A stretch of 64,000 bases of DNA from JBDWFY01 sp039976075 (GTDB lineage Bacteria; Pseudomonadota; Alphaproteobacteria; Rhizobiales; Stappiaceae): contig JBDWFY010000021.1 in assembly GCA_039976075.1 (NCBI GenBank), forward strand, positions 105,665 through 169,664, given 5' to 3'. The notes beneath the pieces were generated by a model, which was given only the letters and a program-made list of their open reading frames with translations, was not told where the DNA came from and ran no database searches. Of the stretch, positions 1-9,116 are shown piece by piece. The translations under genes were made by a program, and so were the position numbers. Each line of letters begins with the position of its first letter. Positions within the stretch are counted from its first letter, which is position 1.

Positions 1-406
1 TACAGGCTATTTCGCTGCAAAAAGTCATTCAAATTCAGACCATTGGCAATTGGTGCGCAACAGTGCCTTTTCTAAGTTGCCACTGGCCAGCCGGACCTTC
101 CACCGAAACCATTTTCTACCAACCATCAGTATTTTACAACGTATATTGCACGTCCCTCGATGCCCCTGTGGTCGCAATTTAAACTGGTTTGATCAGGTAG
201 TTGCTGTCACGGATCATCAAGTGACCGGCGAAGCGTTTGCGGATCGATATTGACGATTGCGAGTGACGAACGCCCGATGTGTGTCCAAACTTATACTGAC
301 GAACTTCCGCCGGGCGACCATGTCGGGATGATGAGCATCGTGCATGACCGGCGGCTATGCTGGTCCTCTGCTCTAAGGAGGTGGTGATCCTGTACCTGGG
401 AGCCGA
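1..406. other. No gene supported at left edge
   Basis: This stretch precedes the TPR gene stop codon. The longest open frame (67 codons from a TTG at 50) has no ribosome binding site and no recognisable composition, so it is not called. The only notable string is a very strong Shine-Dalgarno-like core at 377-383 (AAGGAGG) followed by GTG codons, which is not followed by a convincing reading frame. Nothing else can be supported here. Confidence 0.5.
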
Positions 407-961
407 TCAAATATCTTTGCCGCTCTCTTCGCCGGGCGGCAACAGGTGGCGCTCGCTCAGCCATGGATTGATTTCCAGGGCCTTGCGAAGAGCGTTGTGA
501 CCGATTTTTGTGCGCCCCATGCTTATGAGGGTTATGGCACGACCGGCGAGGGCGCCAAAATGGCGTGGTTCCAGTTCAAGCGCCTGATTGATATCATCAA
601 GTGAGGCATCGTAATCCTGCCTTAGATGATGCGCGTAGGCGCGCTGGTTCCAACCTTCCGCATAGTGTGGGCAGTACTCGACCAGATCGCTGAAGTACTG
701 CTCAGCTCCTTCATAATCCGCGACCCTAATGCGTTCTCGACCGCGATCCAGCAATTCCTGCGAGGCTTCATCCGGAGCTGTTGTCCAGATCGTCCAAAGC
801 TGACCGCTTACAGCGTGACCGCTCATTTCGGTTTGTGTTGTGAGCAACTCAGCGTGAAGGCGGTCCTTTTCCATCACATTGTCAGGAACAGCTGGGCACT
901 CGAGGGCCAGGGCCGACTGACAGGTGCCGGCTAAAGCAAGAAGAAGAGCGATTTTAAACAT
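407..961 (-). CDS. Exported TPR-repeat protein
   Basis: A 184-residue protein beginning MFKIALLL, with a hydrophobic signal peptide ending near ALA-LE at residue 20. The mature part carries about three tetratricopeptide repeats between residues 75 and 165 (YEGAEQYFSDLVEYCP, then YDASLDDINQALELEP, then IGHNALRKALEINP), the classic helix-turn-helix spacing of 34 residues. TPRs are protein-binding scaffolds, so the likely role is periplasmic protein interaction; no catalytic domain is visible. The frame stays open 26 codons upstream, but the internal ATG at 961 is preferred because it puts the signal peptide at the N terminus. It stands alone, about 320 bases from the FUSC gene. The exact function is unknown. 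Confidence 0.8.
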   Translation of the reverse strand: MFKIALLLALAGTCQSALALECPAVPDNVMEKDRLHAELLTTQTEMSGHAVSGQLWTIWTTAPDEASQELLDRGRERIRVADYEGAEQYFSDLVEYCPHYAEGWNQRAYAHHLRQDYDASLDDINQALELEPRHFGALAGRAITLISMGRTKIGHNALRKALEINPWLSERHLLPPGEESGKDI

Positions 962-1283
962 GGTTGGGTCCAACGGTATGTAGCTTGTGTAAGTCCAATC
1001 CACCTCCGGCAACCAGGGATGCGCAGAGTTCAGTCTCAATGGCGGGCGTTGAAACTGTGCCGCGTTTGATGCCGGACACCGCCCGGCTCAGTACAGATCG
1101 CAAATCAATATATTCCCGTCCGGACGAAAGACTAACCGCGCGTTAGGCTGCCTATGCCGTGTAGCATTTATCAGTGCGCTGGTTCGGTCAAGACTCACGC
1201 TGAAGTTTCGCCGGTTTATTGATCAGCGCGACCACAATGCGCGGCATGACATGGATAGGCCAAATGATGATGAATGGTACGCC
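962..1283. other. Intergenic, no gene seen
   Basis: Between the TPR gene start and the FUSC gene stop. It should hold the TPR promoter and the end of the FUSC transcript. A weak hairpin (CTAAC/GTTAG, around 1132-1146) is present, without a T-run. No coding frame here has a ribosome binding site or family resemblance. Confidence 0.4.
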
Positions 1284-2309
1284 TTAGCCCTTGGCCATAG
1301 TCACATTGCTGCCGGACTCCTTGCTCTGACCGCGCACCCAAGGGACGATCAAGACCAGAAGGCATGCCAGGACGATGTAGGCGAGGGTGATCCCGACGGC
1401 ACGGTCGATCACGGGCAGGATTGACTGTTGAGGCCCACTGTCCGCCACCATGCAGATGACAAACGCGACGCCCGCCTGTGTGCCGATATAGGCGTGCTCG
1501 GTCTCGTTGTGATGGAGCAGCGACGCAAAATAGATACCGACAAAGAACAGCATCATCCAGATCCAGAGTGTCTCGATTCCGAGACCGGTCACGACCACAC
1601 CCAGTGTGCCGCCAAGCAGGCATCCGCCAAGACGCATGCTGATTTGCTGACGCATCTGCGCAATAGTCGGTGCCATAGCGGTAAACAGGCTCACCAGAAT
1701 CTGAAATATGCTTGGCAAAGCGAAGTAATTCCACAGAAGCAATATCAGAAGCGCCGCGCCGCCGCCGAACACGGCCGGATAAACAGCTTTGCGTCTGTCA
1801 GCATCTGTCACCTGACCGACAGGTTTTCCTTCACCTGCCAGGTCCGGCCGCCATGCTTCGATTGTGATGGAGACGAACGTCGCGGCGGCGACGCCGGTGA
1901 CGATTTCTATCGCCCGGAAATAGGCAAATTCCGAAACAAGGGATGGATCCTGTTCAGAGGTCAATACGGTAAGGGCCAGGATGACCCAGAACATTGCCCA
2001 GGCATAAGCGTATCGGGCAGTGAATCGCATATATACCGCGGCACTGAAAGCAAAAACCATGATGACCCATTGCGTTAGAATCCAGCCGGCGGTCGCGGTT
2101 GCGACAACATATCCGATGCCGCAACCGGCAAGGTTTCCAACAATTCGCATTAGGCCTTTTTTGAAGACGAACTGCTTCTCAGGGTGGCTGACAATCCAGG
2201 CTGAAATTGCCGCCCACCACGGATCATCCATCTGAAGTGCAAACGCGATCAGGGTCGCAAGACAGGTTGCGCTTGCCGTCGCAAGTGCCTGAAACTGCCT
2301 CGGGTTCAT
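1284..2309 (-). CDS. FUSC-family inner-membrane protein
   Basis: A 341-residue polytopic membrane protein. The N-terminal half contains closely spaced hydrophobic segments (residues 10-25, 55-75, 78-95, 100-118, 135-150), then a short soluble linker (about residues 155-175, containing GEGKPVGQVTD), then a second set of membrane segments from residue 178 to the end. This two-block arrangement and the WWAAISAWIV start region are typical of the FUSC/AaeB/YccS group, whose members export aromatic carboxylic acids or related compounds. The ATG overlaps the stop of the upstream HlyD-like gene by ATGA, so the two are translationally coupled and almost certainly form one efflux system. The exported substrate cannot be read from sequence. 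It is shorter than E. coli AaeB, lacking a large cytoplasmic domain. Confidence 0.8.
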   Translation of the reverse strand: MNPRQFQALATASATCLATLIAFALQMDDPWWAAISAWIVSHPEKQFVFKKGLMRIVGNLAGCGIGYVVATATAGWILTQWVIMVFAFSAAVYMRFTARYAYAWAMFWVILALTVLTSEQDPSLVSEFAYFRAIEIVTGVAAATFVSITIEAWRPDLAGEGKPVGQVTDADRRKAVYPAVFGGGAALLILLLWNYFALPSIFQILVSLFTAMAPTIAQMRQQISMRLGGCLLGGTLGVVVTGLGIETLWIWMMLFFVGIYFASLLHHNETEHAYIGTQAGVAFVICMVADSGPQQSILPVIDRAVGITLAYIVLACLLVLIVPWVRGQSKESGSNVTMAKG

Positions 2310-3346
2310 TGCTCTCTGCCGCTGGCCGGGTCAGTGTCTGGAGTGGCGCCTGGGTCGACGTTTTTTGCTTCTGCGGAAACATGCCGGATGAAGACACGGG
2401 CGTTGGCGCCCATGAACAACGGGATTTCACCGGCATTATCAAACGCAATCTCAACCGGGAAACGGCGCGATAGCCGGATCCAGGAGATGGTGGGCGCAAC
2501 ATAGGGCAGGGGATCGGCCGGGGTGGCGCTGCGGGAAATGCCGCGCGGGACGCTTAGAACGGTTCCTTTCAAGAGCGTCCACGGTTTGGAAGCGACCGTC
2601 AGCCACACAGGTTGACCGGGCGATACATGAGACAGATGCGCTTCGGGAAGGTTCGCCACAATCCGCCAGGCGTTGTCATCCACCACCGCCATAACCGGCG
2701 AGCCCACAGAAAGGTAAGCGCCCTGCCGATCCGTGAACGGTGCCACAAATCCGGAAAATGGTGCTTTGATCTTTGTCTGTTCCAGATTGTAGACCGCTTC
2801 GCCCAGCGCTGCTTCGGCCGAAGCGACGTTCGCCCGGGCGGCTGTGACGGCATCGGAGGCCACGACAACGCCGGCTTTTTGTGCGCCAAAATCCGCCACG
2901 GCTGTGCTGAGATCCCGGTTGATATCCTCCAGCCGCTGCTCCGTGACAACGGCCTGCGCCTGCAACTTACGCAATCGTTCCTGCGTATCGCGGGTATCCT
3001 TCAACGTGGCCTGGCTGGCAACGACGCGTTCTTTGGCGATGCGCAAGGAATCCTGTGAAGATTTCAGGGATGAACGTGCACGATCCAGAGCAGCCTGCGC
3101 GGCTTCATGCTGTAATGCATAGGGCCGGGCATCAATTTCAAATAGAACGTCGCCCGCTTCAACCTCATCATTGTCATCCACATGAAGCCGGGCCAAATTT
3201 CCCGCTACCGTGGGAGACAGGGTCACATAGTCAGATAAGACATACGCATCTCCGGTATAGGCGAAGTAACTGCGACTGATTTCATTGAGGCCCCAGATGG
3301 TGCACATGAGCACAATGAAAATGAAGATCAGTGTGCGTCCGAACAT
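2306..3346 (-). CDS. HlyD-family efflux adaptor (membrane fusion protein)
   Basis: A 346-residue periplasmic adaptor. Residues 1-25 form an uncleaved N-terminal anchor (MFGRTLIFIFIVLMC). The first lipoyl half follows (VAGNLARLHVDDNDEVEAGDVLFEID), then a long alpha-helical hairpin (about residues 75-185, rich in Ala, Gln and Glu), the second lipoyl half (KAPFSGFVAPFTDRQGAYL) and a beta-barrel domain. This is the layout of EmrA/AaeA-type adaptors that link inner-membrane pumps to an outer-membrane channel. It overlaps the FUSC gene by four bases, so the pair probably works together; no outer-membrane partner gene lies nearby. A GGGGAAAC sequence precedes the ATG as a ribosome binding site. Confidence 0.87.
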   Translation of the reverse strand: MFGRTLIFIFIVLMCTIWGLNEISRSYFAYTGDAYVLSDYVTLSPTVAGNLARLHVDDNDEVEAGDVLFEIDARPYALQHEAAQAALDRARSSLKSSQDSLRIAKERVVASQATLKDTRDTQERLRKLQAQAVVTEQRLEDINRDLSTAVADFGAQKAGVVVASDAVTAARANVASAEAALGEAVYNLEQTKIKAPFSGFVAPFTDRQGAYLSVGSPVMAVVDDNAWRIVANLPEAHLSHVSPGQPVWLTVASKPWTLLKGTVLSVPRGISRSATPADPLPYVAPTISWIRLSRRFPVEIAFDNAGEIPLFMGANARVFIRHVSAEAKNVDPGATPDTDPASGREQ

Positions 3347-3785
3347 GTTTCCCCGATTAGTTGGGTTCGTGCTCCATCACCGTGGGTGGCTTTTCACGAA
3401 GTTTCCAGAAAGTGTGAATCATACTGTGCAATCTCTTTTCAATGCACAAAAAGTTTTGACACAGCAACTCATATTGTTGACGAGGCGTGATGGCCAGCGC
3501 ACTCCGTGTGGTGGGTAGGCGAATTTGCGGGCCCGCATATCCACCCACATTACCGGAGCAGGAGATGATGCTTTGGCCTTGGCCCATCCGCTGACCGAGC
3601 GGCTGGATAATGCAACCGCTGAATGAGAGCATAACGCAGTGAGTCGCCTCGACTGCTCGGGTGCGGTGTGGGCGCCCTTTCGATGTCGACAAAACTTGCG
3701 TGCACACCCGACCTTTTTCCTTATTGAGCGCAGTCGAAGACTATTTGGATCGACAGTGTGGATCGTTTTCAATGCACGAAAGCTC
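3347..3785. other. Intergenic with a spaced repeat
   Basis: This stretch of 439 bases lies between the kinase stop and the HlyD start. It should hold the HlyD-FUSC promoter, read leftwards. A 16-base motif, TTTTCAATGCAC followed by A or G and AAA, occurs at 3437-3452 and again exactly 330 bases away at 3767-3782, with scattered further matches on both sides. Open frames here are arginine and serine rich and look like non-coding readings. No terminator with a clear T-run was found. Confidence 0.4.
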
Positions 3786-5357
3786 TTACTGACGCTCTTG
3801 AGGGGCCGGCTGGCCACTTTCTTGTGTCCTCTCGTCTTGCGTTAGCGCTGCAATCCTGGCAGTCAAAGCGGTCTGCTTTGCCTGATGCGCTTTCTGGCTG
3901 CGGTAAATATCAAAATAGAGATCCAGTTTTTCGCGGTAGATTTCGGTATATTCGTCGCGTGGGTGATATGTCGGGCCAACACGTGCGAACTGTGTCACCG
4001 CCTCTTCACGCGAAGCCAGGGCACCGCTGCCAACTCCTGCCAGGATCGCTGCACCGGAACAGGCCGTCTCGGGGTTTTCCAGGCAGTCGATCGGCAGCCC
4101 GATGACATCAGCCTTTATCTGCATCCATCTGGATGACCGGCTGCCACCGCCAACCGCGCGCAGTCGTTTGATGGGAGGTTCAAGATTGCAGCTGTCCCGC
4201 AGCGCCAGAGCCTGCTCCATCGTGATACCCTCCAGCACAGCATGGGTCAGGTCTTGTGGCGTGGTTTGAAAGTTCAGTCCTGCGATTATGCCGCGTGCCG
4301 CTTCATCCGCCAGCACCGTGCCACTACCGGAAAAATGGGGTAGTACGGTCACAGGCGAGGGCAGGTCGGGTAGGTCGACAAAAAGCGCTTCAGTATCACG
4401 GATGCCGCGCAATTTCTTAAACCAGTCCAGCAATCTGCCGCCAGTTTGATTACCCATCAACGCCACATATTTTCCGGGAACCACATGGGGGTAGGGAGGG
4501 GCGTATTCCGACACGCGGTCAGATTGGAATCCGTCAATGGTCAGCGCGATAGCTTCAGTTGTTCCAATTGAATAGAGAGCCGTTTCAGAGTTGACCACGC
4601 CGGCACCAAGCATGGCACAGACCTGATCATGGCCACCGGCAAAGACATTTATGGGCACGTTGATCCCGTACTTTTCTGCAACCTCTCGCGTTATCGTTCC
4701 CACGAGAGAACCCGACTGGACAACTGGCGGAAAGATACGTTTTGGTAATTCGGCAAGACCAATCAATTCATCCGACCATTGCAGTCGCGCACAGTCCAAC
4801 AGACCGGTGCGTGAAGCCATTGAATAATCCATTGCCGGGCAAAGCCCCAGCTGCTTCAGTACATATTCCCCGACGCATAGCACCTGGGCACATTGGCCTA
4901 ATACATCCGGCGCCTCATCTTTGAACCAGAGCAATTTTGCCAGGGATGTCAGGGAATTAAGGGCTTGACCGGCAGTGTGGCTTGCACTCTGAACGTCTGT
5001 GCGTCGCTTGAATGCCGCGATAAGCTCATGACCGCGCATGTCAATACTGACCGGGGCTGCGGAAAGCGCCATGCCATCTTTGTCTACCAGGACAAACGCC
5101 TCACCCTGTGCTGAAATTGCCATCGACAGATCATCGGATCCGGCAATCGCGGGGGCGATACTCTGGAGCAGGCTGGTGACGGCCGACATCATGTCTGCTG
5201 GCAAAAGTTCGGCAAATCCGGGACGGGGATGGTGCACCTCATATCCGGCAACCGCTTCGGCCAGTATATGCCCGTTGCAGGAATAGGCGATCAGCTTGCA
5301 GTTCGTAGTCCCGATGTCGAGACCCAATATCGCCGACTTGCCTGGTTTCCCATTCAT
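3786..5357 (-). CDS. FGGY-family carbohydrate kinase (xylulokinase-like)
   Basis: A 523-residue sugar kinase of the FGGY family, the usual length. The first phosphate-binding loop is LGLDIGTT (residues 11-18); the proposed catalytic base is Asp244 in GGHDQVC; the C-terminal ATP-binding signature is GGGSRSSRW near residue 400. FGGY enzymes phosphorylate free ketoses, polyols or related sugars in the cytoplasm. Being last in the operon with a class II aldolase suggests a kinase-then-aldolase route, as with L-fuculose or L-ribulose. No isomerase is encoded here, so the imported sugar may already be a ketose. The gene starts three bases after the upstream permease stop, with AAAGGA as ribosome binding site. 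Family assignment is firm; the substrate is not. Confidence 0.88.
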   Translation of the reverse strand: MNGKPGKSAILGLDIGTTNCKLIAYSCNGHILAEAVAGYEVHHPRPGFAELLPADMMSAVTSLLQSIAPAIAGSDDLSMAISAQGEAFVLVDKDGMALSAAPVSIDMRGHELIAAFKRRTDVQSASHTAGQALNSLTSLAKLLWFKDEAPDVLGQCAQVLCVGEYVLKQLGLCPAMDYSMASRTGLLDCARLQWSDELIGLAELPKRIFPPVVQSGSLVGTITREVAEKYGINVPINVFAGGHDQVCAMLGAGVVNSETALYSIGTTEAIALTIDGFQSDRVSEYAPPYPHVVPGKYVALMGNQTGGRLLDWFKKLRGIRDTEALFVDLPDLPSPVTVLPHFSGSGTVLADEAARGIIAGLNFQTTPQDLTHAVLEGITMEQALALRDSCNLEPPIKRLRAVGGGSRSSRWMQIKADVIGLPIDCLENPETACSGAAILAGVGSGALASREEAVTQFARVGPTYHPRDEYTEIYREKLDLYFDIYRSQKAHQAKQTALTARIAALTQDERTQESGQPAPQERQ

Positions 5358-5360
5358 TGT

Positions 5361-6194
5361 CTATCCTTTCACCGCCCCGCCAGTCAGCCCGCCGATCATG
5401 AAGCGCTGCATCATGAAATAGACCACGACAACCGGTACCGTGATGATTGTCAGCGTGGCAAACATAGCACCAGGCTGTGTGAAAAACTGACCGCTATAAA
5501 CCAATGGCACCAGGCTGAGTGGTTTGAGCGCGTCAGAATCCATTGTGACAAGAGCCAACACGAATTCGTTGAACCCGGTCATGAACTGGAAAATGACAAC
5601 AACTGAAAGCGCCGGCCAGCTAAGGGGAAGGGCGATAAACCAAAAAATCCGGCTTTGCGATACGCCGTCGAGGATTGCGGCCTCTTCCAGCTCCTTCGGC
5701 AGGGCTTCAAAGAAACCACGCAACACGATGATCGCGAACGGCATTCCAAATGCGGTATAGGGCAGTATCAGGCCAAGGTAATTGTCCAGCAAACCCAGGG
5801 ACTTATTAATCTGGAATATCGGGACGATCAGTGTCGGAACCGGCAACATCAACGTGGTGATCAACAAGAAAAAAAGTGCGTTTTTGCCACGTATTTTCAT
5901 GCGGGCAAAGGCATAGGCGGCCATCGCGCCAAACAGAACTACCAGCAACACCGATGCACCGGTAATGATAAAGCTGTTTATCAGATGCCGGACGATCGGC
6001 GCGTCCTGAAAAACAATCTGGAAATTCTTGAGGCTGACGTCGCTGATCTGCAGCCCGCCAAATCTGGCAGATCGATGCTCAGGTGGTGAAAACGCCACTG
6101 CCAGCATCATTGCAACAGGTGTCAGCCAGACCAGCGCCAATGCAGTCAGGAACCCAATGGACAAATATTTCGTGAGGCGCCTTGCGTATATCAT
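5361..6194 (-). CDS. Carbohydrate ABC transporter permease (CUT1, MalG-like)
   Basis: A 277-residue permease with six predicted membrane segments. The EAA loop that contacts the ATPase reads EEAAILDGVSQSRIFWFIALPLSWPAL, around residues 178-205, and is well preserved. The sequence MPFAIIVLRGFF just before it is typical of MalG-type CUT1 subunits. It forms the membrane channel with the neighbouring permease. Its ATG overlaps the upstream permease stop (ATGA), and the kinase gene starts directly after it, so all are co-transcribed. No ATPase gene is in the operon, so the system must borrow one encoded elsewhere. Confidence 0.9.
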   Translation of the reverse strand: MIYARRLTKYLSIGFLTALALVWLTPVAMMLAVAFSPPEHRSARFGGLQISDVSLKNFQIVFQDAPIVRHLINSFIITGASVLLVVLFGAMAAYAFARMKIRGKNALFFLLITTLMLPVPTLIVPIFQINKSLGLLDNYLGLILPYTAFGMPFAIIVLRGFFEALPKELEEAAILDGVSQSRIFWFIALPLSWPALSVVVIFQFMTGFNEFVLALVTMDSDALKPLSLVPLVYSGQFFTQPGAMFATLTIITVPVVVVYFMMQRFMIGGLTGGAVKG

Positions 6195-7087
6195 GCGTTG
6201 CCTCCGATTGAGAACTTGGCACCCAGCACACGGACCTGAAATATGCTGAGGCCAAGTGACAACACCAGAAGAACAACCGAAAGCGCAGAGGCGTAGCCCA
6301 TATTCTGAAGGATAAACCCTTGCTGGAATATGTAGTTAGGCAGCATTTCTGTCGCGTGGTTCGGTCCGCCCTTGGTCATGATGAAAATCAGAGGAAAGGT
6401 TTGCATGGTTCCAATCACGCCAAGCAGGATCAATGTCAGATGCACGTGTTTGAGCATTGGCCAGACAACATACATTGCGATCTGGCGCAGGTTGACACCC
6501 TCAAGCCGTGCAGCCTCCAGCACGTCTTTGGAAACCCCCTGCATGCCGGCAATGTAAAGCAGCATGGAAAACCCCATCCACTGCCAGACATTGACCATGA
6601 TCACCGCGAAGATTGCTGTGCCGGTATCTGCCAGAAACGGAAAAGACAAAAAATCGATCCCGACAGCAAGTCCGACATCTGACAACAACCCACCAAACGG
6701 GTTGTAAATCCGCTGCCAAACGATGCCGATCACCACCGGTGAAATGATCGCGGGAATGTAGAATATCGCCCGAAAGAGGGTAACAAACGGCGTACGTATT
6801 TCCAGCAGGAACGCGATGATGAAGCCCAATATCATCTGCGGGAAGATGGTCAACGGAGCCCAGTAAATCGAGTTTCGGATGGCGAGCCAGAATGCGGTGT
6901 CAGACCCGAAGATTTCTTTGTAGTTCCTGAACCAGATGAAGGTGCCGGGATTTATCCCGTCCCAGTCGAGCATCCCTGCATAAAAGATATAGAAGGCCGG
7001 GTAGAAAACAAAAACACCAAAGAGAAAGAGTGCCGGGGCCAGGAATACCGCGCCTTGAGACTGGTTCAGAGCTTTTTTAGATTTCAT
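6191..7087 (-). CDS. Carbohydrate ABC transporter permease (CUT1, MalF-like)
   Basis: A 298-residue permease starting MKSKKALNQSQG, with six membrane segments and a conserved EAA loop (EAARLEGVNLRQIAMYVVWPML) near residue 210. The N-terminal segment APALFLFGVFVFYPAFYIFYAG is typical of MalF/UgpA-type subunits. The frame is open upstream to a TTG at 7141, but the ATG at 7087 has an AAGG ribosome binding site and gives a normal N terminus. It pairs with the MalG-like subunit downstream and takes substrate from the binding protein upstream. Confidence 0.88.
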   Translation of the reverse strand: MKSKKALNQSQGAVFLAPALFLFGVFVFYPAFYIFYAGMLDWDGINPGTFIWFRNYKEIFGSDTAFWLAIRNSIYWAPLTIFPQMILGFIIAFLLEIRTPFVTLFRAIFYIPAIISPVVIGIVWQRIYNPFGGLLSDVGLAVGIDFLSFPFLADTGTAIFAVIMVNVWQWMGFSMLLYIAGMQGVSKDVLEAARLEGVNLRQIAMYVVWPMLKHVHLTLILLGVIGTMQTFPLIFIMTKGGPNHATEMLPNYIFQQGFILQNMGYASALSVVLLVLSLGLSIFQVRVLGAKFSIGGNA

Positions 7088-7148
7088 AGCCGCCTTGATT
7101 TCCGCGAGGTCCGGGCGCGGCGTCAACCGCACCCGGATCAATTAAGCT

Positions 7149-8426
7149 CTACTTCTCGGTATCGTAGGCAGCCTGAACCATTGCGGCCCCTTCTGCGGGT
7201 GTCTTGTCTCCGGCGGCAACGGCGGCCAGAGCGTCTTCCAGACCCTGCTTCACAGCGGGCGATGCCAACTGGCGGGCATATTTTACCGTTGGCAGCCACT
7301 CCTCGGTGAACATCTTCCAGACTGCCTCCTGGTTTTCGCTGCCGAATTTCTCAGGCGCTAATCCGACGAAAGCAGGCAGGTCGTTGAATGTATTGATCAA
7401 AGCCTGCGCCCCTGCGCCGCCAATCCAGTCCGTCATGACCGTGCAGGCAGCGTCGAAGTCTTTGACATCTTTGGAGATGCCAATCATCACGTCAATGCCA
7501 CCCAGAAAATCGTCTGGCGCACCCTTGCCAGTCACATCCGGAAATTTGAACGCCGCATAGCCTGACAGGTTTTCAGACAATGGTGTCGGGTTTTTGCCCG
7601 CAGCCTGTTGCTGCCACCAAGCTCCCATCGGGAAGGCTGCGGCACGTCCGCTTTCGATCACCTCAACGGCGCCCGGATAATGCGAAAGCCCAAGCGCGCC
7701 AGCCTGGAAGATGCCGTCGTCGAAGAAGTTTTTCCAGATTTGGAATGACTCGACAAAAGCCGGGTCATTGAACGACGCTTCCCCAGCCGCGGCCTTGTAT
7801 ATCAGACCAGGTGATACGTTGTGTATGATCTGCATGAAGACGTCGCGGCGTATCCAGCCATCACCGGCTCCGATCATGATCGGCGCATAGCCTAATGAAC
7901 TGGCTTTTTCGGCGAACACTTTGAGCTCGTCATAAGTGGTCGGCGGCTCCATCTCCATCGCCTCGAGCACCGGGACCGTGTACCACATGTTGATGGTCTG
8001 GGTCAGGACCGGCAGACCGTAGAAATTTTCATCACCTTCCGGATTGCCGAGCCGGGCCTGATCAATGGAAAGCGGAAAAAACTTGGACTGCCAGTCATCG
8101 CCCCAGGTGGTCTGCGCGCACTCTTGAACAGGCCTCAGGAAATCGCGGTACTGTTGTGTCAGTGCGCCGGGTTCCAGTCCGACGATGTCAGGCATGCTGT
8201 CGCTGTTGGCACGGGTTTGCAGGTCAACGAGGTATTCGTTGTAGTTGAATGTCTTCACATCAATCTTGATGCCAGGATGGGCAGCCTCGGTGGCGGCCAC
8301 CATCGAGTTCAATGTCTGGATGACCGGGCTCCATGAGCGGTAGGTGACAACCTTGTCCTCTGCATGAACTGCGGTGGCACTCGCGCAGACAAGTGCAGCG
8401 ACCGTAGAAAATAGAATCTTCTTCAT
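7149..8426 (-). CDS. CUT1 ABC transporter solute-binding protein
   Basis: A 425-residue extracellular solute-binding protein (family 1, MalE-like). The signal peptide MKKILFSTVAALVCASATAVHA is followed by the mature start EDKVV. The fold signature VLEAMEMEPPTTYDELKVFAEKA lies near residues 155-177 and the length is normal for sugar or polyol binders of this class. It delivers ligand to the two permeases encoded just downstream. A GGGAG ribosome binding site sits before the ATG. The ligand cannot be deduced; context (kinase plus class II aldolase) suggests a ketose, a deoxy sugar or a polyol. Confidence 0.9.
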   Translation of the reverse strand: MKKILFSTVAALVCASATAVHAEDKVVTYRSWSPVIQTLNSMVAATEAAHPGIKIDVKTFNYNEYLVDLQTRANSDSMPDIVGLEPGALTQQYRDFLRPVQECAQTTWGDDWQSKFFPLSIDQARLGNPEGDENFYGLPVLTQTINMWYTVPVLEAMEMEPPTTYDELKVFAEKASSLGYAPIMIGAGDGWIRRDVFMQIIHNVSPGLIYKAAAGEASFNDPAFVESFQIWKNFFDDGIFQAGALGLSHYPGAVEVIESGRAAAFPMGAWWQQQAAGKNPTPLSENLSGYAAFKFPDVTGKGAPDDFLGGIDVMIGISKDVKDFDAACTVMTDWIGGAGAQALINTFNDLPAFVGLAPEKFGSENQEAVWKMFTEEWLPTVKYARQLASPAVKQGLEDALAAVAAGDKTPAEGAAMVQAAYDTEK

Positions 8427-8477
8427 TTTTTTCTCCCAGGAAAGTTGAGTTGAGTGACGAAGAAATTGTGAGCGCGG

Positions 8478-9116
8478 CTATTCGTAGGACGGCAGTGGCA
8501 GGTCGGCGATCTGCGCCATGGTCATCGGCTGAACGCCACCAAGGGTTTCCGCAGCCCAGACTGTTTTGGCATACGCTTCTGCGACCTGTAGCCGGTGGTA
8601 GGCATCACGCACACTTGTCCCCACGGCCGTAGAGCCATGATTTTGCAACAAGAATACGTTGTGGCGCCGGACATATGGTGCGATGGCCTCGGCCAGTTTT
8701 ATCGAAGACGGGCGGCCATAGGGTACCGTTGCGATCTGTCCGATGACAGCGACCAACTCCGGCAATATCCCGTGCGGAAGATCGCGACCTGCTGCAGCAA
8801 AGGCCGTGGAGAAGATTGGATGGCCGTGTGCGACGCCCATCGCTTTTGTGCGTTGCCTGTAGAATTCCAGATGCATGTTTTTTTCTGATGTGGGTGGCAG
8901 ATCGCCCTCAACGATATTGCCGTCAAGATCAAGACGCACCAGCATGTCGACCGTCACGTCTCCCTTGTTGTATCCCGACGGTGTCATCAAGATATTGCCA
9001 TCGCTTGCCCGTCCACTCACATTGCCTTCGGTACCGGCAACCAGCCCTCCGGACGCCATCAGCCGACAGATTTCGACTATTTCTTCTTTCAATTTCCGGT
9101 CTTTGTCAGTTGCCAT
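8478..9116 (-). CDS. Class II aldolase (FucA/AraD-like)
   Basis: A 212-residue protein of the class II aldolase/adducin family, the normal single-domain length. The expected zinc ligands are present: the His-x-His pair H97 and H99 in VAHGHP and H160 in QNHGSTAVG, and the catalytic glutamate E78 in PTSEKNMH. The N-terminal AGTEGNVSGR loop binds phosphate in relatives. Such enzymes cleave phosphorylated ketoses (L-fuculose-1-phosphate, L-rhamnulose-1-phosphate) or epimerise L-ribulose-5-phosphate. With the kinase in the same operon, it probably cleaves the kinase product. Its ATG overlaps the end of the RpiR gene by 11 bases, and AGGAA serves as ribosome binding site. Confidence 0.88.
   Translation of the reverse strand: MATDKDRKLKEEIVEICRLMASGGLVAGTEGNVSGRASDGNILMTPSGYNKGDVTVDMLVRLDLDGNIVEGDLPPTSEKNMHLEFYRQRTKAMGVAHGHPIFSTAFAAAGRDLPHGILPELVAVIGQIATVPYGRPSSIKLAEAIAPYVRRHNVFLLQNHGSTAVGTSVRDAYHRLQVAEAYAKTVWAAETLGGVQPMTMAQIADLPLPSYE

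Noticed and set aside
375..390. Sequence AAGGAGGTGGTGATCC, similar to the complement of a 16S rRNA 3' end
   Set aside because: It differs from the usual complement by three extra bases and the rest of the region has no 16S similarity; it is only a strong Shine-Dalgarno-like string without a supported gene.
3419..3817. 132-residue minus-strand frame between the kinase and HlyD genes
   Set aside because: It overlaps the end of the kinase gene in another frame, is Arg/Ser rich, lacks a ribosome binding site and contains the spaced repeat; it looks non-coding.
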